Positions 1 to 9,732 of a DNA stretch of 64,000 nt are shown piece after piece. The position numbers were made by a program, and so were the translations under genes. This DNA comes from Niabella sp. GTDB lineage: Bacteria > Bacteroidota > Bacteroidia > Chitinophagales > Chitinophagaceae. Position 1 is the first letter of the stretch. Each line of letters starts with the position of its first letter. The stretch is from contig NZ_JASLGT010000004.1 in the NCBI RefSeq assembly GCF_030150205.1, positions 186,001 through 250,000 of the forward strand, in the 5' to 3' direction. Below the pieces are notes generated by a model, which saw only the letters and a list, made by a program, of their open reading frames with translations, did not search any database and was not told where the DNA came from.

Positions 1-588
1 CAGCAGGCGATGAGTATGGAGCAAATGAAATTGTTCCGGGAGGCCGGTGTAAACCCGCTTGGTGGATGTATCCCTGCCCTGTTCCAGATCCCGATCTTCT
101 TTGCGCTGTATAGTTTCTTTAACTCCAGTGTGGATCTGAGGGGCGCAGACTTCCTTTGGGCCAGCGATCTGTCGGCCTTTGATGACCCAATCAAATTTGG
201 TATTCATATTCCTTTATTGGGTAGCCACCTGAGCCTGTTCACCATTACGGCAACGGTTACCAGCTTACTGATTTCTATATACAGTATGAGCATGTCGCCG
301 GATCAAAGCAACCCGATGATGAAGTATATGCCGTATATCTTCCCGGTATTCCTGTTGTTTATCTTTAACCGGCTGCCATCGGCGCTTACCTGGTATTATA
401 CGGTATCGAACCTGATCACCCTGGCCCTGCAGTTTGTGATACAGAATTATATTATCGATCATGATAAGATCCTGGCACGTATACAGGAAAACCGCAAAAA
501 GCCCAAAACCCAATCCAAATGGCAGGAGCGGCTGCAGCAGATGCAGGAACAGCAAAAGCAGATGCAGGATCAGCGGAAGAAAAAGTAA
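1..588 (+). CDS. yidC: Membrane protein insertase YidC, C-terminal part (5' truncated by window)
   Basis: The reading frame is open from the first base, so the start lies outside the window; about 195 residues are visible. YidC/Oxa1 proteins insert and fold inner-membrane proteins, alone or with SecYEG. The visible part has the conserved block MKLFREAGVNPLGGC followed by a hydrophobic segment (IPALFQIPIFFALYSFF), a second around SLFTITATVTSLLISIY, and a last pair around YIFPVFLLFIF and WYYTVSNLITLALQFVI. The tail is rich in Lys and Gln, as expected for a cytoplasmic ribosome-facing extension. A 12-bp inverted repeat lies just after the stop. It is a housekeeping gene and marks the left border of the accessory region. 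Confidence 0.95.
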   Translation, partial: QQAMSMEQMKLFREAGVNPLGGCIPALFQIPIFFALYSFFNSSVDLRGADFLWASDLSAFDDPIKFGIHIPLLGSHLSLFTITATVTSLLISIYSMSMSPDQSNPMMKYMPYIFPVFLLFIFNRLPSALTWYYTVSNLITLALQFVIQNYIIDHDKILARIQENRKKPKTQSKWQERLQQMQEQQKQMQDQRKKK

Positions 589-927
589 TAAGTAGTCAAT
601 AGTGAATGGTTAATAGTCAATGGTCTTCGGATCGTTGACTATTAACGTTTAAAGGAGATCGATTTGAGGTTTAACGTTGAATTCGTTTTTATGCTTAGGG
701 ACTTTTCTGGTTTCAGACATTAGATATTAGACGCTATACGTTAGATGAGATCGGTCTTGATCCCGATGTTACACCAGGATCGCTGAAAACTGAAGTAGAA
801 CATATCAGACATCAAGTGTTAATAAGGTCTGATATATGTGGAATATCGATCGGAGGAAGACAAAAGAGCAGGAACGGCATCTTTATTCCCACATTTTCAC
901 ATGCTCAAATTTTCAAATTAAACATGC
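589..927. other. Intergenic region between convergent yidC and dnaX with simple repeats
   Basis: No credible gene is seen; short ORFs here are shadows. It begins with AT-rich near-repeats (tagtcaatagtgaatgg then ttaatagtcaatgg), then a perfect 12-bp inverted repeat, then a TTAGATATTAGAC-type stretch near 719-745. Such degenerate repeats are frequent between genes in Bacteroidota. Confidence 0.6.
609..646. terminator. Perfect 12-bp inverted repeat after yidC, possible bidirectional terminator
   Basis: The arm gttaatagtcaa (609-620) is matched exactly by ttgactattaac (635-646), with a 14-base spacer that can add a wobble pair and a G-C pair. It lies 21 bases after the yidC stop. There is no clean T-run afterwards, so termination is plausible but not proven; it could equally be a dispersed repeat. 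Confidence 0.45.
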
Positions 928-2694
928 TTACCGGTCCAGTTCCATCTTTAATTTCTCTTTCAGCTCTTTTACTATCGGGTATTTTTCGATCATCTTCTGG
1001 TATTGCTGTACGGCAGTCATTGGCCGGGGCTCATTGCTTTCGGGTGTTTCTACGTTTTCCCGTTTGGTGATGTAGAACTGGAGCTGCGAATTGGACAGCT
1101 GTTTCTGAAGAAATTCCGAGGCCTGTGTTTTACAGGACTCAATAAACCGGTATTCGATCGCGTTGGCGGTATATACATAAAAAGAGTTATCGTCCAGTAC
1201 TTTTAATTGTGCCAGGTCAAAACTCTGGGCCGCTGAGTTTTTGTTCTCCTTTAATACCACAATAAAAGCCGCCCATGCCGCTTCCAGGGTGTCCTGGGAA
1301 AGGGGACGATCTATCAGCTCCACATGGGTATCTTTAAACTGCTGCCGCAACTTTTCCAGGCTGCTGATCTTCCGGGTGGTTACCGTTTCTTTTGGGGGCG
1401 GAGGTGGTGCCGGTCTGGACTCCGGTTCTTCGATGATCAGCCGGCTGCCGGAAGCTTCGCTCTTAACTGCCGGAATAACGGTTTGGGACGCGGGTACCGG
1501 TTTTACCAAAACCGGCTGAATGCTCCGGAACGGAACAGCTACCGCTTTTTCAGTTATTTTTTTTTTATTCAGCCCGGTATCACCGGCTGTCAGTTCCATT
1601 GCCTGCTGCAGGTAGCACAGCTTGATCAATGTCAGCTCCACATGCAGCCGTTTATTACGTGCCGACCGGTAATTGATCTCCGATTCATTCAATACATTTA
1701 ATGCACTGATGAGGAAGGAAGCCGGTGTTTTTTTTGCGGTTTCAAGATATTTCTGTTTAAAGCTTTCCACGGTATCCAGCAGGGCAACTACTTTTTCATC
1801 TTTGCTCACCAACAGGTTGCGGATAAAGGCCGCAAATCCGTTTAATACCAGGTCCCCTTCAAAACCCTTCCGGTTAATATCATCGTATAAAAGCATGGCA
1901 CCGGAAAGGTCCTGTTGCAGCATATCATCCAACAATTTAAAATAGTAATCCTCATCCAGGATGTTCAGGTGTTCCAGTGTATTGGTATAATTCAGCTCAC
2001 CATTGGTAAAGCTGACGATCTTATCCATAATACTGAGTGCATCCCGCATGCAACCCTCACTTTTCTGGGCAATGGTTTGCAGGGCCGCCTGTTCTGCGGT
2101 TACACCTTCTTTTTCGCAAATTGCTTCCAGGTGCTCGACTGTGTCGTTGGTGGTAATGCGTTTAAAATCGAAGATCTGGCAACGGCTCAGGATCGTTGGC
2201 AGGATCTTATGCTTTTCGGTGGTAGCCAGGATAAAGATCGCATAGGAGGGCGGCTCTTCAAGCGTTTTCAGGAACGCATTAAAGGCCGAAGAGCTCAGCA
2301 TGTGTACCTCATCTATGATATATACTTTATAACGGCCGGCCTGTGGAGCAAAGCGCACCTGGTCTACCAGGGTACGGATATCATCCACCGAGTTATTGCT
2401 GGCCGCATCCAGTTCATGAATGTTCAGCGAGGTTCCCTGGTTAAAGGACACACAGGAATTACAGGTATTGCAGGCCTCTCCGTCTGCGGTGGGCTGCTCA
2501 CAGTTAATGGTTTTAGCCAGGATCCGGGCACAGGTGGTTTTTCCCACACCACGGGGGCCGCAAAACAAAAAAGCGTGCGCCAGCTGGTTCTGCCGGATCG
2601 CATTTTTTAGCGTAGTGGTGATATGGGCCTGTCCCACAACCGTGTCAAAGGTCTGGGGTCTGTATTTCCTTGCTGAAACAATAAATTTATCCAT
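928..2694 (-). CDS. dnaX: DNA polymerase III subunits gamma/tau
   Basis: A 588-residue clamp-loader ATPase that, with delta and delta', loads the sliding clamp in chromosome replication. Visible are the N-terminal block SARKYRPQTFDTVVGQ, Walker A GPRGVGKTT (46-54), a zinc-binding set C65-X9-C75-X2-C78-X2-C81, Walker B VYIIDEVHML, sensor-1 ILATTE and the LSRCQIFDFKRI region. Domains I-III end near residue 372. A Pro-rich linker and a tau-specific C-terminal region follow. At codons 377-379 there is a run of ten A on the coding strand (plus-strand T-run 1557-1566). A shift in either direction meets a stop at once, giving a gamma-like product of about 379-381 residues. The gene is convergent with yidC. 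Confidence 0.96.
   Translation of the reverse strand: MDKFIVSARKYRPQTFDTVVGQAHITTTLKNAIRQNQLAHAFLFCGPRGVGKTTCARILAKTINCEQPTADGEACNTCNSCVSFNQGTSLNIHELDAASNNSVDDIRTLVDQVRFAPQAGRYKVYIIDEVHMLSSSAFNAFLKTLEEPPSYAIFILATTEKHKILPTILSRCQIFDFKRITTNDTVEHLEAICEKEGVTAEQAALQTIAQKSEGCMRDALSIMDKIVSFTNGELNYTNTLEHLNILDEDYYFKLLDDMLQQDLSGAMLLYDDINRKGFEGDLVLNGFAAFIRNLLVSKDEKVVALLDTVESFKQKYLETAKKTPASFLISALNVLNESEINYRSARNKRLHVELTLIKLCYLQQAMELTAGDTGLNKKKITEKAVAVPFRSIQPVLVKPVPASQTVIPAVKSEASGSRLIIEEPESRPAPPPPPKETVTTRKISSLEKLRQQFKDTHVELIDRPLSQDTLEAAWAAFIVVLKENKNSAAQSFDLAQLKVLDDNSFYVYTANAIEYRFIESCKTQASEFLQKQLSNSQLQFYITKRENVETPESNEPRPMTAVQQYQKMIEKYPIVKELKEKLKMELDR
1557..1566 (-). promoter_or_regulatory. A10 homopolymer in dnaX, candidate slippage site for the gamma form
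   Basis: The coding strand reads AAT, ten A, then TAACTGAA. In frame this is N-K-K-K-I-T-E. One A fewer gives AAA AAA AAA TAA; one A more gives AAA AAA AAA AAT AAC TGA. Both alternatives stop at once, directly after domain III. Thermus thermophilus dnaX makes its short form by transcriptional slippage on an A-run, and Escherichia coli by ribosomal frameshifting on A AAA AAG. Function here is inferred. Confidence 0.55.
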
Positions 2695-3301
2695 GAAAGC
2701 TCCTGAGTATTATATCTGACAAATGTAACATAATTGAGGGTGGTTTTGTTCCGGGAGATCGGGATGTGGAAAAAAGGGGAATCACCTGGTATATTACCTG
2801 TAGATTTCAATAGCCATACACGCTCAGACCACTTTTTAAGTATCTGATTGAGATATCAGGGGAAAGGAGGGCAGGGCCGACGTGTGTCTTGTTACCAGGT
2901 AAGACAGGCTGGACAAATACTTCATTGCCGCACTTTCATCATTTTTGATACGCCCTTAACCGTTAAATTTCTTTTCCGGTGTGATGCTTCATATTGGAGC
3001 TCTGTTCCATAGCAAACAAGGGGAGTGTTGAAGCAGGACTGCAGGTGCTTGCAAGCTGCGGGAATGACCCGGTTTAGGACACCAGGTTCCGTCCGGTCAA
3101 AAAAATGGCAGCAAATCACCGCTGTATCCGCTGCTATTGCCAAAATTGTTTAATGATTTGTTAAAGTACTGAATTGCATGGCTGTTTTTACACTCTATCA
3201 TTGCGCTATCGATTGCACAAACCAAATTTTATGCTAAAACGATGTTGATGGAAACAAGCAGCTTGCCATACCTGCCCGCATCAATGGTCGTTTCGATATG
3301 A
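2695..3301. other. Intergenic region between divergent dnaX and the first susC
   Basis: About 600 bases without a convincing gene. A 73-codon minus-strand ORF (2922-3143) has no recognisable domain and atypical composition, and I do not call it. Promoters for both flanking transcripts must lie here or nearby, but I could not find a clear Bacteroidota -7 TAnnTTTG element. The stretch marks the border between housekeeping and glycan-utilisation genes. Confidence 0.5.
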
Positions 3302-6300
3302 ATGAAGGATCATTTTATTATTACTATTATTAAATTGTTTATGAATTGGTTAGAAATCAGAAAAAGTATCTGCCTGTTTATTGTTTTACTGGGAGGGATG
3401 ATCATTACGCCCTACTCGGGACATACACAGGAACAAAAAGCTGCCAGTAAGATTAAAAAAGAAGTCCGCGGAACGGTAACCGATTCGGCTGGGGTTCTGT
3501 TTGGCGCAACGGTGTACGTAAAGGACCAAACGGCCATCGGAACCACTACCGATGGTAATGGAAAGTACATCCTGGATGTTCCTAGCGAAAATTCGGTGCT
3601 GGTCTTTGAAATGAGCGGTTATACAACCGTTGAAATGCCGGTAAAAGGACAGTCGGTGATCGATGTTACCTTAGCCGTTTCGCACAGTAAAATGGATGAA
3701 GTGGTAGTGGTGGCCTATGGAACGCAAAAAAAGCAATCTGTAATTGGGTCGGTAACCACCGTAAAGCCGGAGGATCTCAAGATCCCTTCAAGCAATCTTA
3801 CACAGGCGCTGGCCGGAAGGGTGGCGGGCATCATTGCCTACCAGCGTTCTGGAGAACCCGGTGCAGATAATGCGGAGTTTTTTGTAAGAGGGTCCACTAC
3901 ATTTGGCTATAAGAAAGATCCCCTGATCCTTATCGACGGAATGGAATATTCCACTACCGAACTGGCACGTCTGAACGTGGATGACATCGCCAGCTTCTCC
4001 ATTATGAAGGATGCAACGGCCAATGCCCTGTACGGTGCAAGGGGGGCAAACGGCGTGATCCTGATCACCACCAAGGAGGGGAAGGAAGGCCGGGCGAAGA
4101 TTGGTGTACGGTTTGAAAACTCCATATCACAACCAACACGGATGGTGGAGATCGCAGATCCCATCACATATATGAAGCTGGAGAATGAAGCCGTGTTAAC
4201 CCGCAACCCCTTAGGTGTATTGCCGTATTCCCAAAGCAAAATTGATAATACTATTTCCGGCGTGAACCCGGATATGTTTCCTACGGTAAACTGGCAAAAA
4301 GAGATGCTGACGCAAAATACCAATAACCAGCGCCTGAATCTGAACCTGGGCGGCGGTGGCGGCGTTGCTACGTATTATATTGCCGGATCAATAAACCAGG
4401 ATCACGGGAACCTGAAGGTAGATCATCGCAATAATTTCAATACCAATATCAGTCTGAAAACCTATACGATCCGGTCCAACGTAAATCTTAAAGTAACCAA
4501 GACCACTTCCGCAATGGTGCGGCTTTTTGGAACCTTTGATGGCTATACGGGTCCTATTACTTCCGGGGCGGCTATGTATATGAATATTATGCGTACCAGT
4601 CCGGTGTTATTTAAGCCCTACTACCAGCCGGATTCAACCCATCGCTTTGTAAATCATATACTGTTTGGTAATGCCGATAAAGGTGATTATTTCAATCCCT
4701 ATGCCGATATGACCCGGGGCTATAAACAGTATTCCAACTCGCTGATGGGGGCACAGCTTGAGCTGAACCAGGATCTTTCAGCTATTATTACGCCGGGACT
4801 GACGATGCGCGGAATGTTAACAACCAACCGGAGAGCCAACTTTACCATTACAAGAGCCTATAAACCCTTTTATGTAGAACCTTCCAATTACGATAAGTTT
4901 ACCAATTCATTTATCCTGCGGGATCTGAATGCAGAAACCGGATCCGATTATATTGATTTTGTACCGGGAGAAAAAAGTGTGCTTTCTACCTTCCATGGTG
5001 AGCTGGCAACAAATTACAACCGTGCCATTGGCCGGAGCAATATTACAGCGATGGGGATCTTTATGATACAAAATGATCTGAACGGGAATGAAACAACATT
5101 GCAGCGTTCACTGCCTTCCCGTAATATTACGCTGGGTGCAAGAGGAACCTATGCATACGATAACCGCTATTTCGCAGAAGTGAATTTTGCCTATAACGGG
5201 TCCGAACGGTTTGACAGGAGCCACCGGTTTGGATTCTTTCCTTCCTTTGGTTTGGCATGGTCGGTTTCCAACGAAAAGTTTTTTGAACCACTCAAAGATG
5301 TTTTTTCCAAACTGCGGCTGCGTGGAAACCTGGGCCTGGTGGGTAACGACGCGATCGGCAGCGCAAGCGACCGGTTCTTCTATCTGTCCAATATCAATAT
5401 GAATGATGCCAATTATAAATTCGCATTCGGAACAGATGGAGGTTATTCGAGGAACGGTATTTCTGTATTGCGTTATGGAAACAGCGCCATTACCTGGGAA
5501 ACGGCCCGCAACTCCACTTTTGGTGTAGAAGCTACCTTATTCCGGAAACTGGATATTACGGCGGAGTATTTCCTGGAGCACCGGTATAATATCTTAATGG
5601 ACCGGGCATCCATTCCGCAAACCATGGGGCTGGAGGGGGATATACCCAAGGCAAATGTAGGCAAGGCACGGTCCCGGTCTATCGATATCAATATGACTTA
5701 TAATCAGCGGTTCGGAAAGGATATAGGCGTCCAGTTTATCGGAAATTTTACCTATGCCAAGAACAGGTTTGAAGCTTATGAAGAGCCGGAGTATGCATAT
5801 CCCTGGTTGTACCGGAAAGGACAGCCCGTTAACCAGCGCTGGGGTTATATAGCCGAACGCCTTTTTGTAGATGACGAAGAGGTAAAGAACTCGCCCACCC
5901 AAAGTTTTGGAAGTACCATCACCCGTGGAGGGGATATCAAATTCAGGGATATCAATGATGATGGGAAAATCGACGGAAACGATATGGTGCCCATCGGGTT
6001 CCCTACCGCTCCGGAAATTGTTTATGGTTTTGGAATGTCCGGCAATTATAAAAATTTCGAATTCTCCTTTTTTGCACAGGGTTCGGCAAGATCTTCATTC
6101 TGGATCAACCCTCAGTCAACCGCACCGTTTATTTCTTACCGGTATTCTTCCAATGACCCGGCTCCTGCCGGTGTGCAGCTGAAGAACCAGCTTTTGAAGG
6201 CCTATGCAGATGATCATTGGTCCGAGGAGAATCGCAACCTGTATGCTCTTTGGCCAAGATTAAGTGCCAATACCAATTCCAATAATAATCAAAACAGTAC

Positions 6301-6532
6301 CTGGTTTATGCGGGATGGATCCTTTTTAAGAATGAAGCAGCTACAGGCAGCTTATACGCTTCCTCCCCGTCTTTCCAATAAGGTAAAGATGACCAAACTG
6401 AAAATTTATTTTACAGGGGGCAATCTCTTCACCTTTAGCAGCTTTAAGTTATGGGATGTAGAAATGGGCGGCGACGGCTTAAAATATCCTTTACAGAAAA
6501 CATACACCATTGGTATTGATGCTTCATTTTAA
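3302..6532 (+). CDS. SusC/RagA-family TonB-dependent outer-membrane transporter (region 1)
   Basis: A 1076-residue outer-membrane barrel that imports oligosaccharides with its SusD lid, powered by TonB. Order: signal peptide, a carboxypeptidase-regulatory-like domain (VRGTVTDSAG to about residue 120), the SusC signature MDEVVVVAYGTQKKQS, a plug domain with LIDGMEY and LYGARGANGVILITTKEG, then the beta-barrel ending in an aromatic C-terminus (TYTIGIDASF). There is no STN domain, unlike the SusC at 46713, so no direct FecR-type signalling is expected. The start is uncertain: the in-frame ATG at 3341 (MNWLEIRKS) gives a more ordinary signal peptide. The susD partner follows after 9 bases. The substrate is unknown. 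Confidence 0.95.
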   Translation: MKDHFIITIIKLFMNWLEIRKSICLFIVLLGGMIITPYSGHTQEQKAASKIKKEVRGTVTDSAGVLFGATVYVKDQTAIGTTTDGNGKYILDVPSENSVLVFEMSGYTTVEMPVKGQSVIDVTLAVSHSKMDEVVVVAYGTQKKQSVIGSVTTVKPEDLKIPSSNLTQALAGRVAGIIAYQRSGEPGADNAEFFVRGSTTFGYKKDPLILIDGMEYSTTELARLNVDDIASFSIMKDATANALYGARGANGVILITTKEGKEGRAKIGVRFENSISQPTRMVEIADPITYMKLENEAVLTRNPLGVLPYSQSKIDNTISGVNPDMFPTVNWQKEMLTQNTNNQRLNLNLGGGGGVATYYIAGSINQDHGNLKVDHRNNFNTNISLKTYTIRSNVNLKVTKTTSAMVRLFGTFDGYTGPITSGAAMYMNIMRTSPVLFKPYYQPDSTHRFVNHILFGNADKGDYFNPYADMTRGYKQYSNSLMGAQLELNQDLSAIITPGLTMRGMLTTNRRANFTITRAYKPFYVEPSNYDKFTNSFILRDLNAETGSDYIDFVPGEKSVLSTFHGELATNYNRAIGRSNITAMGIFMIQNDLNGNETTLQRSLPSRNITLGARGTYAYDNRYFAEVNFAYNGSERFDRSHRFGFFPSFGLAWSVSNEKFFEPLKDVFSKLRLRGNLGLVGNDAIGSASDRFFYLSNINMNDANYKFAFGTDGGYSRNGISVLRYGNSAITWETARNSTFGVEATLFRKLDITAEYFLEHRYNILMDRASIPQTMGLEGDIPKANVGKARSRSIDINMTYNQRFGKDIGVQFIGNFTYAKNRFEAYEEPEYAYPWLYRKGQPVNQRWGYIAERLFVDDEEVKNSPTQSFGSTITRGGDIKFRDINDDGKIDGNDMVPIGFPTAPEIVYGFGMSGNYKNFEFSFFAQGSARSSFWINPQSTAPFISYRYSSNDPAPAGVQLKNQLLKAYADDHWSEENRNLYALWPRLSANTNSNNNQNSTWFMRDGSFLRMKQLQAAYTLPPRLSNKVKMTKLKIYFTGGNLFTFSSFKLWDVEMGGDGLKYPLQKTYTIGIDASF

Positions 6533-6541
6533 AATTTTTGT

Positions 6542-8476
6542 ATGCGTAGAATGATAAAAATTACAGCGGTCTTATTGATATTGATCAGTACGCTGCCGGC
6601 TTGTAAAAAATTCCTGAATGTGGTACCGGATAGTATCCCAACCATCGAAAGTGCCTTCACATTAAGAACGTCCGCAGAACGTTATTTATTCTCTTGTTTT
6701 GCTTATCTCCCTAATGACGCGTCTTTTAACGACAACCCGGCGTTCAACAGCGGAGACGAAGTGTGGTATATGGATCCCATCAGGGATGTGGACCCCACGT
6801 TTAACAATATTGCCAAAGGCCTGCAAAATGCAGATAATCCCCTGGGCAATTTTTGGGGCGGAACAACCCGGGGTACCGCCCTGTTCCAGGCCATCCGGAA
6901 ATGCAATACCTTTTTGGATAACGTAGACAAGGTGCCTGATTTGAATGCTTATGAACGGGAGCGCTGGAAAGCAGAAGTGGTTTTTCTGAAAGCGTATTAT
7001 CATTTTTATCTGTTCAGGATGTACGGCCCCATACCTTTGTTAAAAGAAAACCTTCCTATTTCTGCTTCGCCGGAAGATGTAAAGGTTTACCGCGAGCCGG
7101 TGGATTCCTGTGTAAATTATATTGTATCGTTGCTGGATGACGCCGCTGCCAATGATTTGCTGCCCGATCGTATATCCGGAACGGAAAATGCAGAATTGGG
7201 ACGCATCACAAAATGTATTGTAAAGGCCATTAAAGCGAAAGTGCTGGTTACGGCAGCCAGTCCCTTATTTAATGGTAATAACTCGTATGCTTCCCTGGTA
7301 GATAATAAAGGACGGCAGTTGTTTCCGCAAACGGTGGATCCTCAAAAATGGGAGCGGGCTGCGGTGGCCTGCAAAGATGCCATTGAGTTTTGTTTAGCCA
7401 ATGGCTACAGTTTGTCCACCTTTGCGGGCAATACGGGGTACATCATTAACGATACCATTAAACGGGAACTGGATATTCGCACGGCCATTACCAATAAGTT
7501 TAACAACCCGGAGGTGATCTGGCCAAATACAGACAGCCGGGCAGGGGATATGCAACGCTATGCGATGGCAAATATTGCACCTTTTACAAGTACATCAAAT
7601 GCAAAGAGCATTATTGCACCTACGTTCAAAATGGCAGAAATATTTTATTCAAAAAATGGCGTTCCGATCACGGAAGATCCCGACTGGGATTTTACAGAAC
7701 GCTTTGCTTTGAAAACTGCGGGTGATGCGGACCAGTTTTATGTAGCGAAAGGTCAGGAAACAGTTCGGCTTAATTTTGACCGGGAGCCTCGCTTTTATGC
7801 ATCGCTGGGCTTCGACAGGGGTATCTGGTATGGGAACTGGATCGGGAATTACAATGTGTATGTAGCCGGTGGCTTGTTCTATGTAAAAGGAAAGGCCGGT
7901 GAAACCGCAGCCCGGCAGGGGATCAGTAACTATTCGATAACCGGGTACTACCCCAAAAAGCTGGTTAATATTGAAACAACCGTTGCCGCCGATGGAAATA
8001 TCACCAGCAATACGGTACAGTATCCCTGGCCGGAAATCCGGATGTCTGATTTATATTTATTGTATGCAGAAGCATTGAATGAGCAAAACGGACCGGGAAA
8101 TGAAACGTATGCCTGGATCAACAAAGTGCGGGCGCGGGCCGGATTGCAATCGGTGGAAGATTCCTGGTCGCAGCATTCAAAAGACCCGGGCAAATTTAAA
8201 ACCAAAGCAGGTATGCGTGCTATTATTCAACAGGAGCGGGCAATTGAACTGATGTTTGAAGGACAGCGTTTCTGGGATCTGCTGCGTTGGAAAACGGCGC
8301 ATATCGAATTAAATCAACCCATATTTGGATGGGATATTATCCAGAAGGAAACCGTACCTTACTATAAGCCGATCCTCCTGTTTAACCAGCGCTTTGATCT
8401 GCGTAATTATTTATGGCCGATCCAGATCACAGAGTTGCGTATTAATAAAAACCTGGTCCAAAACACCGGTTGGTAA
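6542..8476 (+). CDS. SusD/RagB-family glycan-binding surface lipoprotein (region 1)
   Basis: A 644-residue lipoprotein that caps the SusC barrel and binds glycan at the cell surface. The signal peptide ends in a lipobox, LPAC, followed by KKFLNVVPDS, the usual SusD opening. Alpha-helical TPR-like segments follow (KAEVVFLKAYYHFYLFRMYG), and near the C-terminus the SusD hallmarks IRMSDLYLLYAEALNE, INKVRARAG and QERAIELMFEGQRFWDLLRW. It ends KNLVQNTGW, as typical. It is somewhat longer than many SusD proteins (500-600). It begins 9 bases after its susC, so the two are surely co-transcribed. Confidence 0.95.
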   Translation: MRRMIKITAVLLILISTLPACKKFLNVVPDSIPTIESAFTLRTSAERYLFSCFAYLPNDASFNDNPAFNSGDEVWYMDPIRDVDPTFNNIAKGLQNADNPLGNFWGGTTRGTALFQAIRKCNTFLDNVDKVPDLNAYERERWKAEVVFLKAYYHFYLFRMYGPIPLLKENLPISASPEDVKVYREPVDSCVNYIVSLLDDAAANDLLPDRISGTENAELGRITKCIVKAIKAKVLVTAASPLFNGNNSYASLVDNKGRQLFPQTVDPQKWERAAVACKDAIEFCLANGYSLSTFAGNTGYIINDTIKRELDIRTAITNKFNNPEVIWPNTDSRAGDMQRYAMANIAPFTSTSNAKSIIAPTFKMAEIFYSKNGVPITEDPDWDFTERFALKTAGDADQFYVAKGQETVRLNFDREPRFYASLGFDRGIWYGNWIGNYNVYVAGGLFYVKGKAGETAARQGISNYSITGYYPKKLVNIETTVAADGNITSNTVQYPWPEIRMSDLYLLYAEALNEQNGPGNETYAWINKVRARAGLQSVEDSWSQHSKDPGKFKTKAGMRAIIQQERAIELMFEGQRFWDLLRWKTAHIELNQPIFGWDIIQKETVPYYKPILLFNQRFDLRNYLWPIQITELRINKNLVQNTGW

Positions 8477-8501
8477 AATTGTTCATTCAATAAAATCAAA
8501 T

Positions 8502-9719
8502 ATGAAAATGAAAACCGCTTTTTTTATTGGATTATGCTCTGTAATCGTGTTCGGTTGTACGAAGAGTGTAAATAAACCGATCGATCCCGACCAATCGGCT
8601 CCCGATCCTGTTAAAAGTACATCGGTAAAAAATATAGCGGGGGGCGCACAGATTTTTTATTCGCTTCCCGAAAGTCAGAACCTGCTCTATGTAAGAGCCG
8701 AATATATGGTTAATGGTGAAAAAAAGGATGTGAAGGCTTCGTTCTATGCCAATAATCTTACTGTAGAAGGCTTTGGAGATACGAACGAGCATGAAATACA
8801 ATTGTATACTGTAAGCAGGGCCGAAAAATTATCAACACCGGTAGTCGTTAAAATTAAACCGCTTACGCCACCGGTGTTAAAAGTACGTCAGTCCCTCGCC
8901 GTAAAACCTTCCTTTGGTGGATTTGTGGTGTCCTTTTTAAATGAAGACAAAGCCAACATGGTTATTATGGCGCTGAAGTGGAACGATGCCCAGAAGGAAT
9001 GGCGCCAGGTCGATGCCAATTACACCGCGCAGGAAACAGGATTGTTTAAAGTGAGAGGTCAGGATTCTACCCTGCAGAACTTTGCGCTTGTAGTAAGAGA
9101 TCGCTGGAATAACCTTTCGGATACTATGGCCTTTCAATTAAAGCCTATTTATGAAATTCTCCTGGATAAATCCAAGTTTGCAGATATCCGGAAAAAATAT
9201 CCGATTCCGCAAAAAGATCCGCTTCCGCTTTCGGGCGCTAAAATGATTGAAGCGGTTGATTATTCCAGCAGTTACCCGATGAAAAATTTGTATGATGGAA
9301 ATACCACTACGATGTTCCATACCAAACAGAATGTGGATCAGCCTATCTGGATTCCCATTGACCTGGGGTTAAAAGCCCGGTTCAGCAGGTATAAGATCTG
9401 GCAGCGGAATGGCAACTTCGCCTGGGGACATGGAAATCCGCATGAATGGGAAATCTGGGGTACCAATAATCCCGCAGATGTAAATAGCTGGGTATTGCTC
9501 GATCACCAGATCATGACCAAACCATCGGGGTTGCCGGAAGGACAAAACTCAAATGAGGACCTGGATGTAGCCAATGCCGGCCAGGAATACGAGTTTCCCG
9601 AAGATCTGCCGGCTGTACGATACATTGCCTGGAAGAATATTGATTGCTGGAGTGCAATTGGCGGACAAACCGGATTTTTTCACGTTTTTGAATTGTCTCT
9701 CTGGGGACAGCTTCAATAA
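8502..9719 (+). CDS. DUF4959/DUF5000-type surface lipoprotein (region 1)
   Basis: A 405-residue lipoprotein. I chose the ATG at 8502 because it gives a signal peptide with lipobox IVFGC (MKMKTAFFIGLC...); the longer frame overlaps susD. The N-terminal part is beta-rich with Ig-like character (KNIAGGAQIFYSLPESQNLLY; VVSFLNEDKANMVI). The C-terminal part (from about residue 250) has YPMKNLYDGNTTTMFHTK and IPIDLGLKARFSRYKIWQR, the discoidin/F5-F8-like carbohydrate-binding signature of DUF5000. Proteins of this layout commonly sit third in SusCD operons and are presumed surface glycan-binding proteins. The role here is inferred from family and position. Confidence 0.8.
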   Translation: MKMKTAFFIGLCSVIVFGCTKSVNKPIDPDQSAPDPVKSTSVKNIAGGAQIFYSLPESQNLLYVRAEYMVNGEKKDVKASFYANNLTVEGFGDTNEHEIQLYTVSRAEKLSTPVVVKIKPLTPPVLKVRQSLAVKPSFGGFVVSFLNEDKANMVIMALKWNDAQKEWRQVDANYTAQETGLFKVRGQDSTLQNFALVVRDRWNNLSDTMAFQLKPIYEILLDKSKFADIRKKYPIPQKDPLPLSGAKMIEAVDYSSSYPMKNLYDGNTTTMFHTKQNVDQPIWIPIDLGLKARFSRYKIWQRNGNFAWGHGNPHEWEIWGTNNPADVNSWVLLDHQIMTKPSGLPEGQNSNEDLDVANAGQEYEFPEDLPAVRYIAWKNIDCWSAIGGQTGFFHVFELSLWGQLQ

Positions 9720-9732
9720 AAAAGCGATTAGA

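Noticed and set aside
1915..2610. 231-codon plus-strand ORF antisense to dnaX
   Set aside because: Opposite the conserved ATPase domain; shadow frame with no family resemblance.
2922..3143. 73-codon minus-strand ORF in the dnaX-susC gap
   Set aside because: No recognisable motif, Cys/His-rich composition unlike neighbours, and no supporting context.
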